From contig NZ_JAQMYP010000001.1 in assembly GCF_028369295.1 (NCBI RefSeq), positions 186,001-250,000 on the forward strand: a DNA stretch of 64,000 bases, read 5' to 3'. Positions 17,801 to 24,949 of the stretch are shown piece after piece; positions within the stretch are counted from its first letter, which is position 1, and every line of letters begins with the position of its first letter. The notes beneath the pieces are model-generated. The model saw only the letters and a program-made list of their open reading frames with translations, had not been told where the DNA came from and ran no database searches. A program made the position numbers and the translations under genes. The DNA is from Streptomyces sp. HD (GTDB taxonomy: Bacteria > Actinomycetota > Actinomycetes > Streptomycetales > Streptomycetaceae).

Positions 17801-18221
17801 GTGGCGATTCGAGCTGCCGGAATTCACGGACGGCACCCGCATGCTGCCGACCGACCGACCGGACGGCCTGGCGGGCACAGCCCGAGCCATCGCCGTCAGC
17901 CCTTACGACGGCAGCATCGCCCTCGGCGGCTCCAGAGGCAGCGCACTCTGGCGGTACGAGGGCCAGGACCGGGTCCCGACACCGCTCACGCCCGCGTCCG
18001 CCCTCGCCTTCAGCCCGCGGGCACGGCTCCTCGCGACCGGCGACGACTCGGGGCTCGTACGCCTCTGGCGCAGCGACATCCACGACGACGCCCCGCACGT
18101 GCTCACCGGCCATACGGGCGCCATCACAGCCATGGACTTCAGTCCCGACGGCACCCGGCTGGCCACCGCCAGCGAGGACGGCACCGTGCGTCTGTGGGAC
18201 ATGCGGCGCTTCGACAAGTGA
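14823..18221 (+). CDS. NACHT STAND NTPase with membrane domain and WD40 propeller
   Basis: A 1132-residue protein, the most unusual in the window. Order: two membrane helices (about 44-61 and 69-90); a NACHT NTPase with Walker A GEPGAGKT (190-197) and Walker B LPVLDGLDEIPE (Asp 267, Asp 270, Glu 271); about six membrane helices (about 462-715); the motif YQFRHIRLQ (about 755) that closes many Streptomyces NACHT proteins; an internal twin-arginine-like segment RRRAVLAAGAAAAAGA (about 785-802); then a C-terminal beta-propeller (about 815-1132) with two clear WD40 repeats at the end (LTGHTGAITAMDFSPDGTR, ATASEDGTVRLWD) and degenerate ones before. Topology suggests a cytoplasmic NTPase and an extracytoplasmic propeller. 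STAND proteins often act in signalling or phage defence; the function here is not shown. The GTG start lacks a good ribosome site; GTG at 14904 is an alternative. Confidence 0.85.
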   Translation: MGATPLPVTRSWGHEATRPRRSEQHAEVLLGSPRRPRLRFVRDLSLGGVGLVSIGLAAWMMIDKKGAGDLATVASLFVGIASLLSALVDLFRQEPAPTDPCAYADDLAHTLRTQWLGEVEARRLRDPRVLPLTWTTTSRPVIDESWPSDSGARIIRVRMDGRLDGRFDDATAQLADGYARLPDGRLVVIGEPGAGKTVLAMLLTLGLLDGRAPDGPVPVLLPAASWDPVRERLDDWIVRTLALPYYSGREEIPRTLLTHGLLLPVLDGLDEIPESARRSAIRGINQAIGGERPVVVTCRANEYEDLIRGGAPTLQRAPVVEVSSVSTEDVVRYLEDVDWPAGTTWDRVFAQLRAQPDGPLGAALSTPLMVTSARLVHERGGGDPGELLDFGRFDCRYAVEDHLMRQLVDAAYAPDPVDPADAPQRGEGRWSAEQAREWLTFLACYLHDHRERDLAWWQMSERLLSRWAGPLVGIGVGGTVALAGVAGVMIWGPGGSGARNLGLAALISGAGCALVSMLVWYATAGRPPGRLSFTFTGSLMRLRQGFGSGVALAAIFALPVLASAAVVNSLAMRGFAVVELYCEMLLAAVWLAIVVGLALAAHNWLNAPPARAAQTGPHTALAQDRRSAVAGALLAGVVVGLVGLPGWYAGMLSGAVLPRLLTGGMGWPGEGRVTPLAKRELTTLREALNDDLLVITGLVVLVAVVFAGQVLLTRAWPRFLLVRAVLALRGRLPWSLMAFLADARRRELLRQSGGVYQFRHIRLQESLMGESASPARSPSPQPNAVRRRAVLAAGAAAAAGAITAGARVVPQDMSLRVFDGPGAPITGVAFRPLHGHTLVCTVAIGSSWQWCCQSGRRRSLKGLRVPAPVTFHPDGRLLTVDEDPVRVLGRQDAFLLSDLKHLPEGEPDPGRDMYTTLALDAKRGRLLGVYGPDPLNLRYDVIGEGNVGLWHVGSDGRVTQPTSAELEQDLLPFASLALLSDGRVAVLSLMNEVWRFELPEFTDGTRMLPTDRPDGLAGTARAIAVSPYDGSIALGGSRGSALWRYEGQDRVPTPLTPASALAFSPRARLLATGDDSGLVRLWRSDIHDDAPHVLTGHTGAITAMDFSPDGTRLATASEDGTVRLWDMRRFDK

Positions 18222-18253
18222 GGTCGGTGTCTGCGGATGCGATGGGGTACTCC

Positions 18254-18271
18254 GCCCCGGACAGCCGGGGC
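18254..18271. terminator. Hairpin between convergent genes
   Basis: GCCCCGG (18254-18260) and CCGGGGC (18265-18271) flank a 4-nt loop, in the 102-bp gap between the convergent NACHT and DUF4389 genes. It probably serves as a bidirectional terminator. Confidence 0.5.
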
Positions 18272-18323
18272 ATGCCCTCTTGACGCCCTCCGGCACTCGT
18301 CGCCGCCCGCCCCACGCCGCCGT

Positions 18324-19118
18324 TCAGCGCACGGGCACCGCAACCGGGCCCGCGCTGTCGCTGTCGCTGTCGTGGTCGTCGTAGTCCACGATGCCGCTGG
18401 TGATATGGCCGCCCACGCCGAGCAGCAGGAAGAGCACGACGAGGACCTTGGCCGCGGTGTCCAGGAGCAGCGGCCGGGTGCCGGAGCGGACCGCGTCCTG
18501 CGGAACCGGCTCATCGCCGAACAACCGCTTGGGGTAGGCGGGGGTCAGCATCGTGGCGTAGGCGGTGAAACGCATCTGGTAGCGGGCGACGGCGGCCGTG
18601 GCGGCAAAGACCGGCTCGGGCAGCCGCCCCAGCACGATTCCGATGAGCCAGAACACCCAGCCGATCGCGAACCAGCCCGCCTGCGCGAGGTTGTTGATGA
18701 TCCCGGCCGGGATCATCAGGATCAGGCGGAAGAACACCGCGAGCCGGTTCAGGGGCGTGGCGCGCAGTTCGATCTGTACGGGGTAACCGGGAGCCGAGAA
18801 CGAGAACGGCGGGTAGCGGTCGACCAGGAGCATCGAGCTCGCGCCGACGCGCGTCCGGTAGGCGAGGACCGCGCCGAGGAAGGAGAAGATCGCGTCCGGC
18901 AGCCGTCCCGTGAACAGGGCGGCGAACCATCCGACGATGGTCACGAAGAACGCCGCGACGGAGAGCAGGCAGACCACCACGAACTGGGGCAGAAGCAGCA
19001 GCCAGCGCAGGAAGACGGTCCACCGCCGCTGCCGCGCGGCAGCGGGGATGTCCAGGACGGGCAGCCACTCACCGCCCTCGGGGCCGGTAGCGGCCCGAGA
19101 ATCCCAGCCCGTCGCCAT
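18324..19118 (-). CDS. DUF4389 multi-pass membrane protein
   Basis: A 264-residue membrane protein of the DUF4389 type. The sequence contains two related halves, each with a hydrophobic helix pair and an RLP.../Y..R-type motif (FTGRLPDAIFSFLGAVLAY and LGRLPEPVFAATAAVARYQ), plus a last helix near the C terminus (AAKVLVVLFLLLGVGGH) and an acidic tail (DYDDHDSDSDSD). Biological role unknown. TAGGAG lies 5 nt before the ATG at 19118; the frame is open further upstream. It is divergent from the reductase-like gene across a 246-bp spacer in which I found no definite operator. Confidence 0.8.
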   Translation of the reverse strand: MATGWDSRAATGPEGGEWLPVLDIPAAARQRRWTVFLRWLLLLPQFVVVCLLSVAAFFVTIVGWFAALFTGRLPDAIFSFLGAVLAYRTRVGASSMLLVDRYPPFSFSAPGYPVQIELRATPLNRLAVFFRLILMIPAGIINNLAQAGWFAIGWVFWLIGIVLGRLPEPVFAATAAVARYQMRFTAYATMLTPAYPKRLFGDEPVPQDAVRSGTRPLLLDTAAKVLVVLFLLLGVGGHITSGIVDYDDHDSDSDSAGPVAVPVR

Positions 19119-19364
19119 GAAGACTCCTAGGGGTGTCGATGATGCCGCCTGACACCACCATGCTGCGGCGATGTGGCGGCCTCCGCGCCCCACAGAGGCC
19201 CAAACGGAGGTGCCCGCCCGCCCCGTCAGCCGCCCCCGCCTCTGCCGAATGGTCCGTTCCGCGTATTGACTCGACTCCACCGATGATTTCCGGGCCCCAC
19301 TCGGGTCTTCCATGCCGTAAAGACCGGAGCGGGCGAGCCCGGCCGAACCACAGGAGCGACTCCC

Positions 19365-19961
19365 ATGCGCATCGTCATCACCGAGTTCATCAGCCTCGAC
19401 GGCGTCGTCCAGGCGCCCGGCGGCCCCGAGGAGGACACCGACGGCGGGTTCGCGCACGGTGGCTGGTCGCACCCGTACTTCGACGAGGACGTGCTCGGCC
19501 CGGCGTTCGCCGAGGGGCTGGAGAAGGCCGAAGCGCTGCTGTACGGGCGTCGTACGTATCTGACGATGGCCGGCGCCTGGCCCGAGCGCGCCGGTGACCC
19601 CTTCGCCGACCGGCTGAACGCCCTGAAGAAGTACGTCGTCACCGACACCCTCACCGACTCCGAGCTGACCTGGAACAACACCACGCGCATCCCCGGCAGC
19701 GAGGCCGTCGCCCGGATCCGCGAGCTGCGCGAGAGCGAGGGCGGGGACCTGGCGATGATGGGCAGCCCCACCCTCGTGCGGACCCTCATCCAGGAGGGGC
19801 TGGTGGACGAGCTCCAGCTCATCGTGATGCCGGTGCTGCTCGGCGGCGGCAAGTCGATCTTCCCGGCCGACGGCGGGAAGCGGCCGCTGGAACTGGTCTC
19901 CACGACCGCCGCGAAGACCGGCGCGCAGGTGTGCGTGTACCGGCCGGCGGTCGAGGGGTAG
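19365..19961 (+). CDS. RibD C-terminal / dihydrofolate reductase-like protein
   Basis: A 198-residue protein of the RibD C-terminal (DHFR-like) family. It starts with the typical MRIVITEFISLDGVVQAPG, has LLYGRRTYLTMA (about 63-74), a nucleotide-binding GGDLAMMGSPTLVRTLI (about 125-141) and ends with VMPVLLGGGKSIFP. Such stand-alone proteins are probably NADPH-dependent reductases of unknown substrate. It is not part of a riboflavin operon. The ATG at 19365 is supported by CAGGAGCGA upstream. Confidence 0.85.
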   Translation: MRIVITEFISLDGVVQAPGGPEEDTDGGFAHGGWSHPYFDEDVLGPAFAEGLEKAEALLYGRRTYLTMAGAWPERAGDPFADRLNALKKYVVTDTLTDSELTWNNTTRIPGSEAVARIRELRESEGGDLAMMGSPTLVRTLIQEGLVDELQLIVMPVLLGGGKSIFPADGGKRPLELVSTTAAKTGAQVCVYRPAVEG

Positions 19962-20004
19962 CGACGGGGGCGCGGGCGTCCTAGGCTCGACCCGACGGTA
20001 TCTC

Positions 20005-20015
20005 TGACTCAGTCA
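20005..20015. promoter_or_regulatory. Palindrome TGACTCAGTCA before MarR-GNAT gene
   Basis: A perfect 11-bp palindrome (arms TGACT/AGTCA around C) lies 22 bp before the start codon at 20038. Size and place fit an autoregulatory MarR operator. Binding is inferred. Confidence 0.5.
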
Positions 20016-20037
20016 AGCATCCGGGGGGTCGACGATC

Positions 20038-20970
20038 ATGACCGTCCACGACATCCGCGCCTTCAACCGCTTCTACACGAACGTCATCGGTGCCCTCGAC
20101 TACAGCCGCCACCTCTACGCCCCGTACACCCTCACCGAGTCCCGCGTCCTGTACGAGCTCGCGCACTCCCCGCGTACGGACGCGGCCGACCTGCGGGCCG
20201 AACTCTCCCTGGACGCGGGGTACTTGAGCCGCATCCTGAACAAGTTCGAGCAGGACGGGCTGATCGAGCGCACGACGTCCCGGCACGACCCGAGGCGCCG
20301 GCGCGTCACGCTCACCGCGCGCGGCCGGGAGACCGGCAAGCTGCTGGAGGAGCGGGCGAACGAATCGGTCGGCTCACTGCTGTCGACCGTGCCGGCCGCC
20401 GAGCGCCCGCGCCTCGCCGACGCGATGACGACCGTACGCACGATCCTGTCCCACGGCCGCCCCGCCCGCCGCGAGGACGTCCTGCTGCGCGAGCCCGCCC
20501 CCGGCGACCTCGGCTGGATCGTGCAGCGCAACGCCTCGCTGTACGCCGCCGAGTACGGCTTCAACGCCGACTACGAGGGGCTGGTCGCGAAGATCGTCGC
20601 GGACTTCGCGCAGGACCACGATCCGCATCTGGAGCGGGTGTGGATCGCCGAGCTGGACGGCCGTCCGGTGGGCTGTGTGATGTGCGTACGGGACGAGGCC
20701 CCCGCCACGGCCCGGCTGCGGCTGCTGCTGGTCGAGCCCGACGCCCGCGGCCTGGGGATCGGCGACCGGCTCGTCACGGCCGTCGTCGAGTTCGCCCGCG
20801 AGGTCGGCTACCGCGAGCTCGTCCTGTGGACCAACGACGTCCTGGCCGCCGCCCGCCGCATCTACCAGCGCCACGGCTTCGTCCTCGTCACCGAGGAACC
20901 CCACCGCTCCTTCGGCAAGGACCTGACCGGCCAGGACTGGCGACTGGACCTGCACGGCCCGTCGGAGTGA
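20038..20970 (+). CDS. MarR regulator fused to GNAT acetyltransferase
   Basis: A 310-residue bifunctional protein. Residues 1-140 form a MarR winged helix-turn-helix (LTESRVLYELAHSPRTDAADLRAELSLDAG and DPRRRRVTLTARGR, the wing). Residues about 148-310 are a GNAT acetyltransferase with the acetyl-CoA loop VEPDARGLGIGDRL (about 233-246) and a C-terminal ARRIYQRHGFVLV. The fusion is recurrent in actinobacteria and is thought to couple promoter control to acetylation of a small molecule or protein; the substrate is unknown. It is transcribed alone, with a palindromic operator candidate just upstream. Confidence 0.9.
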   Translation: MTVHDIRAFNRFYTNVIGALDYSRHLYAPYTLTESRVLYELAHSPRTDAADLRAELSLDAGYLSRILNKFEQDGLIERTTSRHDPRRRRVTLTARGRETGKLLEERANESVGSLLSTVPAAERPRLADAMTTVRTILSHGRPARREDVLLREPAPGDLGWIVQRNASLYAAEYGFNADYEGLVAKIVADFAQDHDPHLERVWIAELDGRPVGCVMCVRDEAPATARLRLLLVEPDARGLGIGDRLVTAVVEFAREVGYRELVLWTNDVLAAARRIYQRHGFVLVTEEPHRSFGKDLTGQDWRLDLHGPSE

Positions 20971-21055
20971 CGCCCCTGACATCCGATTGGCTCCCGATGG
21001 CTCCTGATCGCCCGGCCTGATGGGCCTCCCTCCGTTTCCCTGGCAAGGTGGATGC

Positions 21056-21856
21056 ATGAAACTGGCGTTCTCCACCCTCGGCGTCCCCGGTCTCCCCCTC
21101 CCCGACGTGCTGCGGCTCGCGACCGAGCACGGCTATCACGGCGTCGAACTGCGCACGCACCCCGAGGAGCCGGTGCATCTGGGGCTCGGGCCCGCCGAAC
21201 GGGGGGACGTGGCGGCCGAGTTCAAGGCCTCCGGCATCGAGCTGCTGGGCCTCGCCGGGTACGCCCGGGTCGCCGCACCCGGTGACGACGGGCCCGTGAT
21301 CGAGGAGGTCCGCAGGCTCGTCGACCTCGCCCATGACCTCGGCGCCCCCTTCGTCCGCGTCTTCCCCGGCGCCGACCCCGAGCAGAGCCGCCAGTCGGCG
21401 GACGCGATCGCCGCGCGGCGCCTCGGTACGGCCGCGGAGTACGCCGCCGACATGGGCGTACGGATCCTGCTGGAGACCCACGACTCGCACCGCACCGCCG
21501 CCGCCGCGATCCGCGTCCTCGGCCTGGTCGGCCACCGCCACGTCGGCTCGCTGTGGGACGTCATGCACACCTGGCTGGGCGGCGAGCAGCCCACCGAGAG
21601 CTACGCCGCCCTCTCCCCGTACCTGGGCTATGTCCAGGTCAAGGACATCGCCTCCGCCGACGACACGACCCCGCTGCCGCTCGGCGCCGGGGTGCTCCCG
21701 CTCGCCGAGTGCGTGGAGGTGCTCTCCCGGCACGGCTGGGACGGCTGGCTGTGCTGGGAGTACGAGAAGCGGTGGTACGCGGAGGCCGCACCGCTGGACG
21801 GGCTGCTCGGTGCGGGGCGGGACCATCTGGCGCGCTTGCTGAACGAGTCGGCCTGA
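21056..21856 (+). CDS. Sugar phosphate isomerase/epimerase-like TIM barrel
   Basis: A 266-residue xylose-isomerase-like TIM barrel (AP endonuclease 2 superfamily). Barrel strands and metal-ligand motifs are visible: YHGVELRT, RILLETHDSHR (Glu about 140), GSLWDVMHTW (Asp/His about 165-168), VQVKDI and WEYEKRWY with Glu near the end. These give the expected divalent-metal site. The substrate is unknown; neighbours give no pathway. The ATG at 21056 is preceded by AAGGTGG; the frame extends 12 codons upstream without a better ribosome site. Confidence 0.82.
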   Translation: MKLAFSTLGVPGLPLPDVLRLATEHGYHGVELRTHPEEPVHLGLGPAERGDVAAEFKASGIELLGLAGYARVAAPGDDGPVIEEVRRLVDLAHDLGAPFVRVFPGADPEQSRQSADAIAARRLGTAAEYAADMGVRILLETHDSHRTAAAAIRVLGLVGHRHVGSLWDVMHTWLGGEQPTESYAALSPYLGYVQVKDIASADDTTPLPLGAGVLPLAECVEVLSRHGWDGWLCWEYEKRWYAEAAPLDGLLGAGRDHLARLLNESA

Positions 21857-21876
21857 GCGACGCCGGGGAGGGGCCG

Positions 21877-21951
21877 GAGACCGCGTCCGGCCCGCACGCG
21901 GAGACCACGTCCGGCCCGCAGCCGGTAGCCGGTAGCCGGTAGCCGGTAGCC
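21877..21951. repeat. Short tandem repeats before MFS gene
   Basis: Two copies of a 20-bp unit beginning GAGACC (21877-21896 and 21901-21920, one mismatch) are followed by four perfect tandem copies of GCCGGTA (21921-21948) plus a partial fifth. They lie between the isomerase stop and the MFS start. The seven-base period is likely to be length-variable between strains. Confidence 0.85.
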
Positions 21952-22033
21952 AATAATTCGCTCGCCCGGCGCGCGGGCCCCGTATAGCGTCCCCCCTCGT
22001 GCCCGAACCCACCCCGCGCCCCGCCATGCCGTC

Positions 22034-23287
22034 ATGAGTCTCGCCCGTACGTTGATCGACGTACGGCCGCTGCGCACCTCCCCCGTCTTCCGGCGGCTGC
22101 TGATCGGACGGACCGTGTCCGTGCTCGGTGGCTTCATGACGATGGTGACCGTCATGTACCAGGTGTGGGACTTGACCCACAGCACGGTCTGGAGCGGTGC
22201 GGTCGGTCTCGCGCAGGCGTTGCCGATGGTGGGGGTCGGTCTGTTCGCCGGGTCGTGGGTGGACCGGGGTGACCGGCGGCGGATCTTTCTGGTGGCCACC
22301 GTCGGGCAGGCGGTGTGTGCGCTGCTGCTCGCGGTGCAGGGCTTCACCGGGGGTGTCCCGGTGTCCGGGATCCTCGCGCTCGTCGCGGCCGGGTCGTGCT
22401 TCGGGGCGGTCGGCGGTCCGGCGGCGGGGGTGTTCGTGCCGCGGCTGCTGCCCAAGGAGCAGGTGGCGGCCGGGCTGGCCCTCAACCACGCCTCCGGTCA
22501 GGCGATGATGCTGCTCGGCCCGGCGCTGGGCGGGCTGTTCCTCGGCTGGTTCGGTATCGGCGTCTGCTATCTGCTGGACGCGCTGAGCTTCGGTCTGGCC
22601 TTCTACGGCGCGTTCGGGCTGCCCGCGCTGCCGCCCGAGGGCGAGCCGTCGCGGGCCGGGCTGCACGGCGTCCTGGACGGCCTGCGCTTCCTGGCCGGAC
22701 ATCGGGTGGTCCGCGGCGCACTCATCACCGACCTCGCCGCCATGGTCCTCTCCATGCCGGTCAGCCTCTTCCCGCTGGTCAACGCCGAACGCTTCGGCGG
22801 CGACCCACGCACCCTCGGCCTGTTCCTGTCGGCCGTCGCGGTGGGCGGCGTCACGGCCACGGCCCTGTCCGGGTCGGTCACCCGGCTGGGCCGACCCAGT
22901 GTGGTGATGCTCTGCGGTTCGGGGGTCTGGGGCTCGGCACTGGCCCTCTTCGGACTGATGACCGACCCGTGGGCGGGGCTCGCGGTGCTGGTGGTGGCGG
23001 GGGCAGCGGATGCCCTGTCCGTCATCTCCCGCAGCACCATCGTCCAGACCCACACACCTGACGCGCTGCTGGGGCGAGTGACTGCCGCGGAACAGATCGT
23101 CGGGCAGGCGGGACCGCATCTCGGCAATATGCGGGGCGGGCTGGTCGCCGGGTGGTCGTCCGGGGCGACCGCACTGGTGACGGGAGGGGTGCTGTGTGTG
23201 GTGGCGGTGGGGTACGTCGGGGCGAGTACGCCGGAGCTGCGGGGCGGGGACGGGGCCGAGGCCGGGGCTCCGGCTGAGGGGGTCTGA
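22034..23287 (+). CDS. MFS transporter
   Basis: A 417-residue major facilitator protein with about 12 membrane helices. It begins with RTLIDVRPLRTSPVFRRLLIGRTVSVLGG, contains the loop 2-3 motif GSWVDRGDRRR (about 76-86), close to GxxxDRxGRR, and resembles the enterobactin-exporter-like (EntS) group of Streptomyces MFS proteins. Export of a metabolite or siderophore is possible; the substrate is not determined. No regulator is adjacent. Tandem repeats lie directly upstream. Confidence 0.87.
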   Translation: MSLARTLIDVRPLRTSPVFRRLLIGRTVSVLGGFMTMVTVMYQVWDLTHSTVWSGAVGLAQALPMVGVGLFAGSWVDRGDRRRIFLVATVGQAVCALLLAVQGFTGGVPVSGILALVAAGSCFGAVGGPAAGVFVPRLLPKEQVAAGLALNHASGQAMMLLGPALGGLFLGWFGIGVCYLLDALSFGLAFYGAFGLPALPPEGEPSRAGLHGVLDGLRFLAGHRVVRGALITDLAAMVLSMPVSLFPLVNAERFGGDPRTLGLFLSAVAVGGVTATALSGSVTRLGRPSVVMLCGSGVWGSALALFGLMTDPWAGLAVLVVAGAADALSVISRSTIVQTHTPDALLGRVTAAEQIVGQAGPHLGNMRGGLVAGWSSGATALVTGGVLCVVAVGYVGASTPELRGGDGAEAGAPAEGV

Positions 23288-23396
23288 GCGGTGCGCTCGC
23301 GCTGGTGTCGCCCTTTTCGCCCCCGCCGAAGGCAAGTTCCGGCCGCTCCTCGGCTGATCCCCAGCCGACCGATCACACGTCCGGCACGATGACCGC

Positions 23397-23999
23397 ATGG
23401 CACTGAAGAACGGCGGTCGATGGAACCACAACATCCATTACCATCCCCGCATCCTCCACGCCGTCCCCGACGGCGCCCGGCGAGCCCTCGACGTCGGCTG
23501 CGGCGAGGGCATGCTCGCCCGCGAACTGCGACGGACCGTGCCGCACGTCACCGCGATCGACCTCCACGCCCCCAGCATCGAGCAAGGACGCGCATACGCG
23601 GACGATGTCGACTACGTCGTCGGAGACTTCCTCACCCACCCCTTCGAGCCCGCCTCGTTCGACGTCATCGCGTCGGTTGCCACCCTGCACCACGTGGATG
23701 CCACCGCCGGGCTGGCCCGCATGCGCGACCTGCTGAGGCCGGGCGGTGTCCTGGTTGCCGTCGGGCTCGCCCGTAACACCCTGCCCAAGGACCTGCCGCG
23801 CGTCGCCGCCGCAGTCACCGTCGGTGCCGTCCACCGCGCGGCCAAGGGCAAATGGCAGCACCCGTCGCCCGTCGTGTGGCCACCGCCGGTGACGTACCCG
23901 GAGATGCGCGCACTGGCCGCCGAGATCCTGCCCGGCTCCGAGTACCGCCGTCACGTCCTGTGGCGCTACAGCATCGTCTGGCGCAAGCCACAGGACTGA
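23397..23999 (+). CDS. Class I SAM-dependent methyltransferase
   Basis: A 200-residue methyltransferase with motif I ALDVGCGEGMLARELR (about 31-46), an acidic end of strand 2 (VTAIDLHAPSIEQG), motif II DYVVGDFL and motif III DVIASVATLHHVDATAGLARMRDLLRPGG. It resembles UbiE/Methyltransf_11 proteins acting on small molecules. Single gene, substrate unknown. It converges with the DUF6415-like gene. Confidence 0.87.
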   Translation: MALKNGGRWNHNIHYHPRILHAVPDGARRALDVGCGEGMLARELRRTVPHVTAIDLHAPSIEQGRAYADDVDYVVGDFLTHPFEPASFDVIASVATLHHVDATAGLARMRDLLRPGGVLVAVGLARNTLPKDLPRVAAAVTVGAVHRAAKGKWQHPSPVVWPPPVTYPEMRALAAEILPGSEYRRHVLWRYSIVWRKPQD

Positions 24000-24044
24000 G
24001 CGGCCTCGTCCCCGGGGACTGCGCCGGAACACGGTCGCCTCAGC

Positions 24045-24677
24045 TCAGCGGCGTTGGTTGACACAGGCGGCGTGGAAGCGGCCCGGACGGGTCGTCCTGC
24101 TGGTGGAGCTGCCGTAGTCGTACGGCTCCCACTTGTCGTTGTCCTCGATGATCCGATCGCAGGCCAGGCACATGGTGACGCCGGTGAGCGCGTCGTGGTG
24201 GTGGCTCAGCGACATCACGGATCGGGCAATCAGCCTGACGCGCTCCGTCTCACCGCGCAGGCCTGCGGCTTCGGTGGCGTTCATGCGGTGGCGCGATACT
24301 TCGACTGCGGCGAGCGCCACCTGGGTGGGCACGTCATCCCGAGGTTTGCCCGCGGCGAGCTTCTCGATCTGCGGGATCAACCGCTCCAACTCGGTGCGGA
24401 AGTCGACCTCGAAGCTCTTGACGGTCTGGTGTCCCAGGAGCGTGGTCTGGTCGATGAACCAGGACGCGGAGGCGCGCATCGCCGCCATGCTCGGATCCGG
24501 CGCGTCCGCCTCAGCGCTTGTGTTCATCGGGGCACAACCTGTCCTGCACGGCGGCACGGACACGTGCGTGGCGGGCTCATGGACATCAGTGGCGGCGGCC
24601 ACCGACTGCCCGGTCACGCTGACCGTGCCGCGGTCCTCGATGACGGTGCCCGAACGGTCCACGGTGTAGATCCGCAT
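24045..24677 (-). CDS. DUF6415-like protein of XRE/flavoprotein module
   Basis: A 210-residue protein. The middle part (about 80-170: MRASASWFIDQTTLLGH, LIPQIEKL, VEVSRHRMNATEAAGLRGE, RLIARSVMSL) resembles the DUF6415 family of Streptomyces. The tail contains MCLACDRII and a final FHAACVNQRR, together a possible zinc site (two Cys, one His, one Cys). The N-terminal 50 residues (MRIYTVDRSGTVIEDRGTV) look like a separate small domain. The ATG at 24677 follows TAAGG at 6 nt; ATG 24683 and an internal Met (MNTSAEAD) are alternatives. It follows the XRE regulator on the same strand. Function unknown. Confidence 0.65.
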   Translation of the reverse strand: MRIYTVDRSGTVIEDRGTVSVTGQSVAAATDVHEPATHVSVPPCRTGCAPMNTSAEADAPDPSMAAMRASASWFIDQTTLLGHQTVKSFEVDFRTELERLIPQIEKLAAGKPRDDVPTQVALAAVEVSRHRMNATEAAGLRGETERVRLIARSVMSLSHHHDALTGVTMCLACDRIIEDNDKWEPYDYGSSTSRTTRPGRFHAACVNQRR

Positions 24678-24916
24678 GGTCATCCTTACCCCGCGCGATG
24701 TCGGGGTTGTAGCGTTCGTCAAGTCGACGCTCCTTGTCAGCGTTGGCCGGCCCCGGAGTCGTTCGCGCGACTGCCGGGGCGTACTTGGTGACCAAGGCGT
24801 GACAGCGAGGACGTACGGTCGCGGCTGCCCAAAGCGAACTGACCGTTGTCGCCGCGCTGTTCGCGCTCCTTGTCGACCAGATGTGAGAACAGCGTGACGC
24901 TGCGCGACGGGGCCAA

Positions 24917-24936
24917 CGCTCACAGATTTGTGAGCG
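24917..24936 (-). promoter_or_regulatory. Hairpin/dyad CGCTCAC-N6-GTGAGCG
   Basis: Inverted arms 24917-24923 and 24930-24936 lie just downstream of the XRE gene stop (24950), with a third GTGAGCGT at 24939-24946. It may terminate the XRE transcript or act as an operator for the DUF6415-like gene. Confidence 0.4.
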
Positions 24937-24949
24937 CTGTGAGCGTGAC

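Noticed and set aside
14823..18221. Multi-gene anti-phage island around the NACHT gene
   Set aside because: Neighbours (aroA, DUF4389, reductase-like protein) are ordinary; no nuclease, methylase or integrase is adjacent, so only the single gene is reported.
21901..21960. CRISPR-like repeats
   Set aside because: Repeat units of 7 bp are tandem with no spacers.
20888..23434. 848-residue minus-strand ORF over the isomerase and MFS genes
   Set aside because: Antisense frame without recognisable domains; spans intergenic repeats.
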